Positions 8,785 to 16,203 of a stretch of DNA of 35,344 bases are shown here, one piece after another. The notes under the pieces are model-generated. The model was not told the DNA's origin. It worked only from the letters and a program-made list of their open reading frames with translations, and made no database searches. This stretch comes from an uncultured Chitinophagales bacterium (GTDB lineage: Bacteria > Bacteroidota > Bacteroidia > Chitinophagales > UBA2359), in the NCBI GenBank assembly GCA_937927195.1, contig CALBCY010000005.1, positions 1-35,344 of the forward strand, in the 5' to 3' direction. Positions within the stretch are counted from its first letter, which is position 1; every line of letters begins with the position of its first letter. Both the position numbers and the translations under genes were made by a program.

Positions 8785-9837
8785 ATGCCCATTAACGTCA
8801 AGCTGCTTAAGGATATTTGTGAAATTGCAGGCCCTCCAGGATTTGAAAAAAGAATCCGAGATTTAATTGCAAAAGAAATCAAAAGCCATGTCGATGAATT
8901 GAGAATCGACAATATGGGAAATTTGATTGCATTCAAAAAAGGAAAAAGCAACAAGAAAAGTTTATTGGTAACTGCTCATATGGATGAAATTGGTTTCATT
9001 GTCAACCATATAGACAGCAAGGGATTTATCCGTTTTTTACCATTGGGTGGTTTTGATCCCAAAACGCTTACTTCTCAAAGGGTGATTATCCACGGTAAAA
9101 AAGATTTGATTGGAGTAATGGGCTGCAAGCCGATCCATTTGATGACAGCCGAGGAGCGTGGCCAAAAACTCAGTTTGAAAGACTTTTACATCGACACAGG
9201 GATGCCAAAATCTGAAGTTGAAAAGCTTGTTACCATTGGAGATTTTATTACGCGAGAAAGGACACTAATAGAAATGGGAGATTGCGTTAACTGCAAATCT
9301 CTGGATAACAGAATTTCGGTCTTTACTTTGATCGAGGCGCTGAGAGAAATGAAGAAAAAACCACCTTATGATTTCCATGCAGTTTTTACTGTTCAGGAAG
9401 AGGTTGGAATTAGAGGAGCCATTGCTTCTTCTTTGGCCATTGATCATGATTTTGGTATCAATATAGATGTCACCATTGCCTTTGATACACCAGACGCAAA
9501 ACCAGAAGAAGTAATCACCTCTCTAGGTGAAGGAACGGCTATCAAAATCCTTGACAGTTCGACCATTTGCGACAGAAGAATGATTCGTTATATGAAAAAA
9601 ATGGCGACCAAATCAAAAATTAAATGGCAGCCTGAATTGTTAACTGGAGGTGGAACAGATACTGCTGCTCTTCAATATTACAACACAAATGGCGGAAGCA
9701 TCTCAGGGGCACTTTCTATTCCGGCGAGACACATTCATCAAGTTATTGAAATGGCCCATAAAGATGATGTCAGAGCAACTATTGAATTGCTAAAAGCTTG
9801 TATTATGAATCTGGACAAGGGAGATTGGGAGTTTTAA
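8785..9837 (+). CDS. M42 family metallopeptidase (glutamyl aminopeptidase / endoglucanase M type)
   Basis: Cytoplasmic zinc or cobalt aminopeptidase of 350 residues, a normal length for M42. No signal peptide is present. The dinuclear metal site is complete: H65 (TAHMDEIGF), D174 (SLDNRIS), the EE pair 205-206 (QEEVGIRGA, one the catalytic base), D234 (AFDTPD) and H318 (ARHIHQ). The GGGTD motif at 288-292 is also typical. Members trim N-terminal residues from short peptides and usually form large tetrahedral dodecamers. Some are annotated as endoglucanase, but peptidase activity is the better-supported role. The ATG at 8785 begins MPINVKLLKD; an alternative start is not needed. Its neighbours are not functionally linked. 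Confidence 0.93.
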   Translation: MPINVKLLKDICEIAGPPGFEKRIRDLIAKEIKSHVDELRIDNMGNLIAFKKGKSNKKSLLVTAHMDEIGFIVNHIDSKGFIRFLPLGGFDPKTLTSQRVIIHGKKDLIGVMGCKPIHLMTAEERGQKLSLKDFYIDTGMPKSEVEKLVTIGDFITRERTLIEMGDCVNCKSLDNRISVFTLIEALREMKKKPPYDFHAVFTVQEEVGIRGAIASSLAIDHDFGINIDVTIAFDTPDAKPEEVITSLGEGTAIKILDSSTICDRRMIRYMKKMATKSKIKWQPELLTGGGTDTAALQYYNTNGGSISGALSIPARHIHQVIEMAHKDDVRATIELLKACIMNLDKGDWEF

Positions 9838-9842
9838 ATAAG

Positions 9843-9912
9843 CAAAAGCCCTATAGAATACTCCTTTATTTCATAAATAAATTCGAAGCAAAACAAGGCT
9901 TTTGATTTTTTT
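9843..9912 (+). terminator. Possible terminator after the M42 peptidase
   Basis: CAAAAGCC (9843-9850) and GGCTTTTG (9897-9904) are exact inverted copies and a T-rich run follows (9906-9912). The loop is long, about 46 bases, which weakens the call. The right arm also overlaps the TTTG box of the next promoter. Confidence 0.35.
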
Positions 9913-9933
9913 GGCTCAGAATGATTAAATTTG
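9900..9933 (+). promoter_or_regulatory. Bacteroidota promoter for fumarylacetoacetase
   Basis: TTTTG (9900-9904) and a perfect TAAATTTG (9926-9933) are separated by 21 bases, fitting the TTTG / TAnnTTTG consensus. The ATG at 9950 follows 16 bases after the -7 box, so the leader would be only about ten bases. Confidence 0.55.
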
Positions 9934-9949
9934 CGAAAATTTAAAATTC

Positions 9950-11221
9950 ATGCTTAAAGCAAATGATCCTCAATTAAAATCATGGGTAGAAGTCAATCCA
10001 CAAAGTGATTTTCCAATTCAAAACATTCCGTTCGGCATATTTCAAAAAAAAGGCGGCAAAGCTGTCGCTGCCAGCAGAATAGGCAATGAAATAATTGATT
10101 TAAATGCCCTTGCACAAAAGGGGTATTTTAAGGACATCCTTCCAACCAAAGATTTCTTCGATATAGAAACGCTCAATCCTCTTTTAAAGGAAAAGAAAAC
10201 AGTTTGGCGCAAAGTAAGAAATCGAATTTCTGAACTGCTTCAAATTGACAACAAAGAGCTTCAGAAAAAGGCAAATCACAGGAAAGCTATTTTTCATGCT
10301 CCATCCTCAGGAAAAATGTTGATGCCTGTAAAAATTGGCGATTATACTGATTTTTATGCGAGTAAAGAGCATGCGACTAATGTGGGAACCATGTTTCGTG
10401 ACCCGAAAAATGCCTTGCTACCTAACTGGCTTCATCTGCCTGTCGGCTACCATGGCAGGGCCTCTTCCATTATTGTTTCTGGACAAAACATTGTCCGCCC
10501 AAAAGGCCAAACCAGACCTGATCCAGATAAAGCGCCAGTTTTCGGTCCATCCAAATTGCTCGATTTTGAGATGGAAATGGGCTATATAATGGGACAGGGA
10601 AAAAAACTTGGAAACTCAATCAGTACAAAGGAAGCTTCCGATTACATTTTTGGTTTGGTACTGTTCAATGACTGGTCGGCAAGAGACATTCAAAAATGGG
10701 AATATGTTCCGCTTGGACCATTCCTAGGCAAGAACTTTGCTTCTTCTATTTCACCGTGGATCGTAACTTTAGATGCACTGGAACCATTTAGAATTCCAGC
10801 ACAAAAATTGGAAGTGCCCATTTTACCTTATTTAAAAGAAAAGAAAAGACGGTCATTGGACATCAAGTTGGAAGTTCAGTTAAAAGCGCCAAAAGGCAAA
10901 GCCCATACCATTTGCAATACCAACTTCAAGTACATGTACTGGACAATGGAGCAACAGGTGGCACATCACACAGTCAATGGATGCAATATTGAGGCTGGGG
11001 ACATGATGGCCTCTGGAACGATTAGCGGCCCAACACCAGATGCTTATGGGTCTATGATGGAATTGAGCTGGAAAGGAACCAAACCGATTAAATTACCAGA
11101 TGGCTCGACTAGAAAGTTTCTTCAGGATGGCGATACATTGATTATGAATGGGCATGCTGAAAAGGATGGAGTAAGAATTGGTTTTGGAGAGGTGAAATCA
11201 AAAATTTTACCGGCAAAGTAA
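9950..11221 (+). CDS. fahA: Fumarylacetoacetase
   Basis: Hydrolyses 4-fumarylacetoacetate to fumarate and acetoacetate, the last step of tyrosine and phenylalanine breakdown through homogentisate. The protein has 423 residues, the usual length. The N-terminal domain has the family motif SDFPIQNIPFGIF (19-31). The catalytic domain shows D134 (DYTDFY), the catalytic H141 (SKEHATNVG), E207 and E209 (DFEMEMG), D241 (FNDWSARD) and K261 (GKNFASS), matching the metal- and substrate-binding residues of the mammalian enzyme. No signal peptide is present, so it is cytoplasmic. The start follows a good promoter. The next gene encodes a flavin-reductase-like protein. The homogentisate dioxygenase and HPPD genes expected in this pathway are not in the window. 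Confidence 0.96.
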   Translation: MLKANDPQLKSWVEVNPQSDFPIQNIPFGIFQKKGGKAVAASRIGNEIIDLNALAQKGYFKDILPTKDFFDIETLNPLLKEKKTVWRKVRNRISELLQIDNKELQKKANHRKAIFHAPSSGKMLMPVKIGDYTDFYASKEHATNVGTMFRDPKNALLPNWLHLPVGYHGRASSIIVSGQNIVRPKGQTRPDPDKAPVFGPSKLLDFEMEMGYIMGQGKKLGNSISTKEASDYIFGLVLFNDWSARDIQKWEYVPLGPFLGKNFASSISPWIVTLDALEPFRIPAQKLEVPILPYLKEKKRRSLDIKLEVQLKAPKGKAHTICNTNFKYMYWTMEQQVAHHTVNGCNIEAGDMMASGTISGPTPDAYGSMMELSWKGTKPIKLPDGSTRKFLQDGDTLIMNGHAEKDGVRIGFGEVKSKILPAK

Positions 11222-11223
11222 AA

Positions 11224-11341
11224 ATAGACCTTAGATTTTAGACATTAGAATCGGATGGTTTGTTTCAACAAAAGCTTCGCAATGATTATTGGCATTCCCA
11301 AAAATTGTAAATTCTATTGTCTAAAATTTATCTTCTGGTCT
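11224..11341. repeat. Inverted heptad-repeat element between fahA and the flavin reductase gene
   Basis: The left arm is a 7-base-period array (ATAGACC, TTAGATT, TTAGACA, TTAGAAT, 11224-11251). Its last 16 bases (11236-11251) are an inverted copy of 11311-11326 with one mismatch. An outer AGACC (11226-11230) pairs with GGTCT (11337-11341). The loop is 59 bases. In RNA this would fold into a long hairpin. It could be a small non-autonomous mobile element or a transcript-processing structure; nothing in the sequence decides. Confidence 0.7.
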
Positions 11342-11396
11342 TCAACTTCCAATAAGGGTCAGTTAAAAAATTTCATCAGCAAAAAAATAGCACATA

Positions 11397-12287
11397 ATGC
11401 TTAGTATAGATCCAAATCAGGTTCCAACTGCAGATTTACATCAATATTTACTCGGTTCCGTTGCTCCAAGGCCTATTTGTTTTGCCAGTACCATTGATGA
11501 GAATGGTCGACCTAATTTAGCACCTTACAGCTTCTTCAATGCTTTTAGCTCCAATCCACCTACAATGGTTTTTTCATCGAATCGGAGGGTTTCTAACAAT
11601 ACGACCAAAGACACATTGCACAATGTCCAAGCCAATGGTGAAGTGGTCATCAACGTCGTCAATTATGCCATAGTTCAGCAAATGACCATTGCCAGTATTG
11701 ACTATGATTCTGATATTTCAGAGTTTGAGAAAGCGGGTTTAACACCTGTTGCATCTGACTTGATAAAACCATTTCGAGTAAAAGAGTCACCTGTTCAGAT
11801 GGAATGCAAGGTTAGCCAAATCATCCCTTTGGGTGAAAATGGCGGAGCTGGCAACCTGATTGTATGTGATTTATTAAAAATGCACATCAATGAGGAAATA
11901 TTGGATGATGAAATGAAAATCGATCCACAAAAAATTGACCTTGTTGGAAGAATGGGACGCGCTTTTTATTGCAGAGCCAGTGGAGATTCCGTCTTCAAAA
12001 TTTTCAGACCCGTCAATCAAATCGCGATTGGTTTTGATGCTTTACCCAAACATGCGAAAACAAGTAAAGTGCTAACAGGCAATGATTTAGCCCAATTGGC
12101 TGGATTGAAAACATTGTCATCATCTGCTCTAATTGAGCGAGTAAAAGGGGATGCAGATTTTATAAAAATTCAAAGTATTTCAACAGAGGAAGACAAATTA
12201 ACAATCCTACATGAATATGTTAAAAATTTAATTTCAGAAGAAAAAGAAATTGAAAAAGCCCTGGCTTTTCTTTTAGCACATTCTTGA
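11397..12287 (+). CDS. Flavin reductase-like (FMN-binding split barrel) protein
   Basis: 296-residue cytoplasmic protein. Residues about 10-185 match the flavin reductase-like fold: the opening VAPRPICFASTIDENGRPNLAPYS is typical, as are FSSNPPTMVFSS (50-61) and the GNLIVCDLLKMHI strand (157-169). Family members bind FMN and either reduce flavins for partner monooxygenases or act as flavoprotein oxygenases. A C-terminal extension of about 100 residues is helical and has no motif I recognise. It lies 175 bases after fahA, with the inverted heptad element between them. Co-expression with aromatic breakdown is plausible but unproven, and its partner enzyme is unknown. ATG at 11397. Confidence 0.85.
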   Translation: MLSIDPNQVPTADLHQYLLGSVAPRPICFASTIDENGRPNLAPYSFFNAFSSNPPTMVFSSNRRVSNNTTKDTLHNVQANGEVVINVVNYAIVQQMTIASIDYDSDISEFEKAGLTPVASDLIKPFRVKESPVQMECKVSQIIPLGENGGAGNLIVCDLLKMHINEEILDDEMKIDPQKIDLVGRMGRAFYCRASGDSVFKIFRPVNQIAIGFDALPKHAKTSKVLTGNDLAQLAGLKTLSSSALIERVKGDADFIKIQSISTEEDKLTILHEYVKNLISEEKEIEKALAFLLAHS

Positions 12288-12583
12288 ACCCGCAAATGAC
12301 TCAAATTGAGATTTCAAGATAACAAACCAGCCATTTCGCTATTAATTTACAAAAGCCCTAAACAAAGTAGATATTCAAAAAAATTATCTATTTTATCTGC
12401 TCAAAACTAGCGTGATTTTTGTATATTTACTTGTTGAAAATACCTTTTGGCATCTCTAATACCAATCGATATTGTTAACTATAATCGGAAATTCAACTTA
12501 AAAAGTAAAATACAATTCAATTTTACAATCATTATTCTATTCAAATATTGAAAATTTTAATCACTAAACATAATATTTTTACT
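12288..12583. other. Intergenic leader of the Cys-rich protein gene
   Basis: Non-coding and AT-rich. It contains a candidate promoter at 12416-12449 and would give a leader of about 130 bases. An in-frame TTG at 12548 extends the downstream frame, but the extra 12 residues precede a perfect signal peptide and are unlikely to be translated. Confidence 0.5.
12416..12449 (+). promoter_or_regulatory. Candidate promoter of the Cys-rich repeat protein
   Basis: TTTTTG (12416-12421), a 19-base spacer, then TACCTTTTG (12441-12449), which is TAnnTTTG with one extra T. It is the best match in this gap, but imperfect. Confidence 0.3.
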
Positions 12584-15184
12584 ATGAGAAGCTTACTGTT
12601 AACCTTCTTGGTTACATCGCTGTTTTTGTGCGGTTTTTCGGCTAATTCTTTTAGCCAAACTAGCCCTGCAAACGACTTTGACGGTGTAGATTGGACCAAC
12701 CCTCCTGTTACTCCGTCTAACCAAAACTATTTTATCAACCAAACAGTTGCAGGTTTTCCGCAAACTACCATTGATGCTTTTGGAACTACAGCATTTGTAG
12801 TTGGAGATACACTTGGAGTTTTCATTGAAAGAAATGATTCTTTGGTTTGTGTTGGAAAAAGAGAAGCGACTGCTGCTGCTTTTTCTATTCAAGTATACAT
12901 AGATGATGCCGGAACAGCAGTTCAAGATGGTGGTATTATTGGTCAACCAGTAGAATACGTTCTATGGAAGCAGGTTTCTACGGGAATTACTTATTACCTA
13001 GACTTTACTTTTTATACAGGTGCACCGATTCCAGCAATCAATGTTGCCGATATAACTGATGTATTTAATCAAGCGCCTCCTGCAGGTGACAAATTATTTG
13101 CATCAATAACTGCTTTGGATTGTGCGGGAAACGACACTGAGCCGTTCTTTGAATTAGATCAATGTGGTGATTGTAAAGATCCTGCTGATGCAACTTTCGG
13201 TTTAGATTGTGTTGGATGTACTGACATGAATGCTTGTAACTTTGATCCAAATGCTGAAATTATAGACAATGATGCTTGTATATTGGTAGATGGTGGAACT
13301 GTTTCTACTACTTCTCCGCTTACAGTCTGTTCAGGTGATGGCGCAATGGATATTGTTTCAGTTGTTGGAGCTGGTCAAACAGGACCTAATTATACTTACA
13401 TCATTACTGATGGAACAGCAACAACAATATTAGGAGAAAATGTTGATGGAGATTTTGATTTGGAAGGGGCACCTGCTGGTACTTGTTTGATTTGGGGTTA
13501 TTCTTCTGAATTACCTTATGTTATGCCTGCTTCAGGTTTGGTTGCTGACATTGCAGGTTGTGGAGCGCTTTCAGCTAACTCAATTGCTGTTGTTCGTGAG
13601 CAAGCAGGATGTATGGATGCAAGTGCTTGTAACTTTGATGCTGCGGCTCAATGTGATGATGGTTCATGTATCCTTCTTGATGCAGGAACAATTTCTTCTG
13701 CTGATGTTTTAACTACTTGTTCTGGCGATGGTGTTGATGATAATATTACAGCTACTGTTGCTGGGAATGTCGGTCCAAATTATGCTTTTGTAATTACTGA
13801 CGGAACTGGAACAACCATTCTTGGTGGGCCTAATGCAGGAACTTTCAATTTGGAAGGCGCACCTGCTGGTACTTGCCTAATATGGGGTGTTGCTTTCGAT
13901 GACATTGTGATTCCTGAAAGTAATTTAGTAGCTGATATTACAGGTTGTTTTGTATTGTCAAATTCAATCGGAGTAACTCGTGAAACTTATGGATGTTCAG
14001 ATCCAACTGCTTGTAACTATGATGCTGCTGCTACTTGCGGTGACAATGCTACAGCTTGTGAAGGAACTGTTCCTAATTGTGGAACACCAGGATGTTTAGA
14101 TCCATGTGCTCCTAACTATGATGCTTCAGTAGATTATGATGATGGAAGTTGTGCTGATTACGATACTACATGCGATACAGATGTTTGCACCAATGGTGGA
14201 ACAACTGTTTGGGACGCTGCTTCTTGTTCATGTGTAGCTGAAACGACAACTGTTTCAGGATGCATGGATGATACTGCTTGTAACTACAATCCTGATGCAA
14301 ATTGTGATGACAGCTCTTGTGATTTTGGTGATGTAGGTTGTCCTGATCCATGTAATGCGATTGTAGGTTGTACAGACCCAACTGCTAATAACTATGATGA
14401 TTCTGCAAATTGTGATAGTGGCTCTTGTACTTTCAATTCAGGATGTATCGATCCTACTGCCTGTAACTATGATGACACTGCTGTAATTGATGACAACTCT
14501 TGTATTTTCACAATTGATTGCGAAGGAACTTGTGGAGGTGATGCAACTGAAGGTTGTACTGATGCAACTGCTTGTAACTATGACGCTGATGCTGATTGCG
14601 ATGACAGTTCTTGTATTCTTCCTGATGGATGTACAGATCCTACTGCTTGTAACTATGATGATACTGCTGCTTGTGATGATGGGTCATGTGTTGCTGCAGC
14701 TACTTGGTATGAAGATTTAGATGGAGATGGTTTCGGTGATATTGCTGTAACTATTGAAGCTTGTACTCAGCCTGGCGGATTTGCTGCTCAAGCTGGTGAA
14801 CTTTGTCCAGGTGTTGATGACAACCTTTTAGGAGGTGTTTGTCCAGACAATCCATCGTTGATTTTATCTCCAATTACATGTACTTGTATTTCTCCAAATG
14901 ACAATTGTGAATTGGACATTGAAAATGGTACAATTGGTCGTCATGGTGCTTTGTTTGGAATTACTTCTTTCCCGGTTAATGGAAATGAAGTTTACTCATG
15001 GTACAATTCAAACAATCAATTGCTTGCTCAGTTTGTTAACAACTTCTATTTCTCTCCAGAAGTAGCAGGAACTTATTACCTGGTTGTTACTGATCCTGAT
15101 TATCCAGATTGCACACAATTCTTTGATGCTAGAACCATTACAGAAGCAAATGGATGTTGTGAATTAGAAGGATCTCCTGAATAA
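12584..15184 (+). CDS. Secreted Cys/Asp-rich repeat protein (GCTDPTACNY repeats)
   Basis: 866-residue exported protein. The ATG at 12584 opens a signal peptide (MRSLLLTFLVTSLFLCGFSA ... SFSQ, about 1-25). Residues 26-200 form a beta-rich domain without a family I recognise. From residue 211 on, nine copies of a Cys-bounded motif with consensus GC-x-D-x-x-A-C-N-(Y/F)-D ... D-D-x-S-C occur at about 211, 342, 470, 504, 559, 595, 620, 657 and 682. Copies one and two are separated from the next by a duplicated 130-residue unit. A DLDGDGFGD stretch near 711-719 resembles calcium-binding thrombospondin-type repeats. The protein ends CCELEGSPE and lacks the YPNP-type T9SS sorting domain usually found with these repeats. 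A strong terminator follows. The role is probably structural or adhesive at the cell surface. Confidence 0.8.
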   Translation: MRSLLLTFLVTSLFLCGFSANSFSQTSPANDFDGVDWTNPPVTPSNQNYFINQTVAGFPQTTIDAFGTTAFVVGDTLGVFIERNDSLVCVGKREATAAAFSIQVYIDDAGTAVQDGGIIGQPVEYVLWKQVSTGITYYLDFTFYTGAPIPAINVADITDVFNQAPPAGDKLFASITALDCAGNDTEPFFELDQCGDCKDPADATFGLDCVGCTDMNACNFDPNAEIIDNDACILVDGGTVSTTSPLTVCSGDGAMDIVSVVGAGQTGPNYTYIITDGTATTILGENVDGDFDLEGAPAGTCLIWGYSSELPYVMPASGLVADIAGCGALSANSIAVVREQAGCMDASACNFDAAAQCDDGSCILLDAGTISSADVLTTCSGDGVDDNITATVAGNVGPNYAFVITDGTGTTILGGPNAGTFNLEGAPAGTCLIWGVAFDDIVIPESNLVADITGCFVLSNSIGVTRETYGCSDPTACNYDAAATCGDNATACEGTVPNCGTPGCLDPCAPNYDASVDYDDGSCADYDTTCDTDVCTNGGTTVWDAASCSCVAETTTVSGCMDDTACNYNPDANCDDSSCDFGDVGCPDPCNAIVGCTDPTANNYDDSANCDSGSCTFNSGCIDPTACNYDDTAVIDDNSCIFTIDCEGTCGGDATEGCTDATACNYDADADCDDSSCILPDGCTDPTACNYDDTAACDDGSCVAAATWYEDLDGDGFGDIAVTIEACTQPGGFAAQAGELCPGVDDNLLGGVCPDNPSLILSPITCTCISPNDNCELDIENGTIGRHGALFGITSFPVNGNEVYSWYNSNNQLLAQFVNNFYFSPEVAGTYYLVVTDPDYPDCTQFFDARTITEANGCCELEGSPE
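13214..13990 (+). repeat. Tandem duplication of a ~130-residue unit (coding)
   Basis: Two consecutive units, 13214-13606 and 13607-13990, each start with a GC-x-D-x-x-A-C-N-F/S motif. They share VCSGDG / TCSGDG, ITDGT-x-TTILG, LEGAPAGTCLIWG and LVADI-x-GC. The DNA is still close over LEGAPAGTCLIWG, which suggests a fairly recent duplication. Confidence 0.8.
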
Positions 15185-15220
15185 TAAGAGCACATTCTTA
15201 AAAAGATTATAAATGAATAG

Positions 15221-15260
15221 AAAATGCCCCCTTCGCTTTGCGAAGGGGGCATTTTTTTTT
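15221..15260 (+). terminator. Intrinsic terminator after the Cys-rich gene
   Basis: A perfect 16-base stem (15221-15236 with 15240-15255, core TGCCCCCTTCGC / GCGAAGGGGGCA), a TTT loop and a T run to 15260. It lies 36 bases after the stop. It is one of the most GC-rich sites in the window and very likely efficient. Confidence 0.95.
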
Positions 15261-15313
15261 ACCATTGGTATATTCTGTATTGTGCTATTTTTAAAAGCCT
15301 ATTTTCTTGAATT

Positions 15314-15337
15314 GAGGTAATGGAGTAATAGTGTAAT
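15314..15337. repeat. Octamer array (xxxGTAAT)
   Basis: Three 8-base units ending in GTAAT: GAGGTAAT, GGAGTAAT, AGTGTAAT. An ATTACC at 15358-15363 is an inverted copy of the first GGTAAT. It lies downstream of two genes that converge on this gap. Confidence 0.6.
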
Positions 15338-15383
15338 ACAAAATAAATATTGTTTTGATTACCTGTGCTAGAGTAATTAAATT

Positions 15384-16037
15384 TCAATCTGGTACAAATT
15401 TGAATTGCTCATATTCCTCTTTCACTTCCTTAATATCTATCTCCTCCTTTATTTTAAAAACACCCAAGGTGTCTACCTTTTCTATTAGGTCCAAATATTT
15501 TAAAACAGAATGATATTCTTCTCTGATCCAAAAATCATGAATCAATATTGTATGGTTCGTATTGGGATAAAGATTCAATATTGTACTCAATGTACAGGCC
15601 ACTCTGAAACGACCATCAATAAACACCACGTCCAAACTTTTCGAATCAAGCGATTCAAAAACACTTTCTGAATAATGTGGAAACAAATGTTTTGATGACT
15701 CGCCATCGGGATAACCCCAGAATTTAGTTTTACCTATATCTACATTAAAAAAAGTCAAACGTTTATTCTCAAAAAAACGAACCACAATATAGTTCCTCAT
15801 AAACTGTATCCAATCCAAACTGGACTCGACAGAATATATTTTTGTGTTGGATTTTTGAAGTGCGCGAATGGTGCTTCCTCCTGCTCCAAACTCAAGATAA
15901 TTTTTAGATTTACTAATCACTCTATCAAATGCGGCACGTTCATTCTTGGACATTACCCACGAATAGAAAACAGGGTAAGGCGAAAACATGTCTAGCTTTC
16001 TAACGATTTTTTTTAAATATACAAGCGCTTGACTCAT
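15384..16037 (-). CDS. Class I SAM-methyltransferase-like protein
   Basis: 217-residue protein with a Rossmann-type fold. Motif I is EFGAGGST (49-56) after a beta strand. An acidic residue ends the next strand (SVESS, E71), as expected for binding the ribose of S-adenosylmethionine. The stretch VVFIDGRFRVAC (137-148) followed by ILIHDFW (164-170) is characteristic of a family of small methyltransferase-like proteins, often found near surface-sugar genes. The substrate is unknown and activity is not proven. No signal peptide or membrane segment is present. The next gene upstream, kdsD, is transcribed in the same direction, but a 166-base gap with a promoter-like element and a tandem repeat separates them. 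Confidence 0.7.
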   Translation of the reverse strand: MSQALVYLKKIVRKLDMFSPYPVFYSWVMSKNERAAFDRVISKSKNYLEFGAGGSTIRALQKSNTKIYSVESSLDWIQFMRNYIVVRFFENKRLTFFNVDIGKTKFWGYPDGESSKHLFPHYSESVFESLDSKSLDVVFIDGRFRVACTLSTILNLYPNTNHTILIHDFWIREEYHSVLKYLDLIEKVDTLGVFKIKEEIDIKEVKEEYEQFKFVPD

Positions 16038-16084
16038 GATTATACTAATGACGAAATTCTAAAAAAAGATTGGCGTATTTTAAA

Positions 16085-16092
16085 CAAAGGTA
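16085..16092 (-). promoter_or_regulatory. -7 element upstream of the methyltransferase-like gene
   Basis: TACCTTTG on the minus strand, a perfect TAnnTTTG, 47 bases before the ATG at 16037. No TTTG box is present at the -33 position; the 12-base tandem repeat begins about 32 bases further upstream. Confidence 0.4.
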
Positions 16093-16124
16093 GGATTTTT
16101 ATTTTCTTTTATAATTTCACGCTT

Positions 16125-16192
16125 ACATTTCACAATGCATTTCACATACATTTCAAAATACATTTCACAATACATTTCACAATACATTACAG
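16125..16192. repeat. 12-base tandem repeat (ACATTTCACAAT)
   Basis: Nearly six units. Perfect copies are at 16125-16136, 16160-16171 and 16172-16183. Variant copies are at 16137-16147 (11 bases), 16148-16159 and a partial one at 16184-16192. It lies between kdsD and the methyltransferase-like gene, immediately upstream of a candidate promoter. It is open in one plus-strand frame as an IHFT-type peptide, which I take to be chance. Confidence 0.85.
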
Positions 16193-16203
16193 AAAGGATA
16201 CAA

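Noticed and set aside
12548..12583. Upstream TTG extension of the Cys-rich protein
   Set aside because: Adds 12 residues before a perfect signal peptide; the ATG at 12584 is preferred.
16125..16192. Possible CRISPR array
   Set aside because: Units are 12 bases without spacers; this is a plain tandem repeat. No other regular repeat-spacer pattern was seen.
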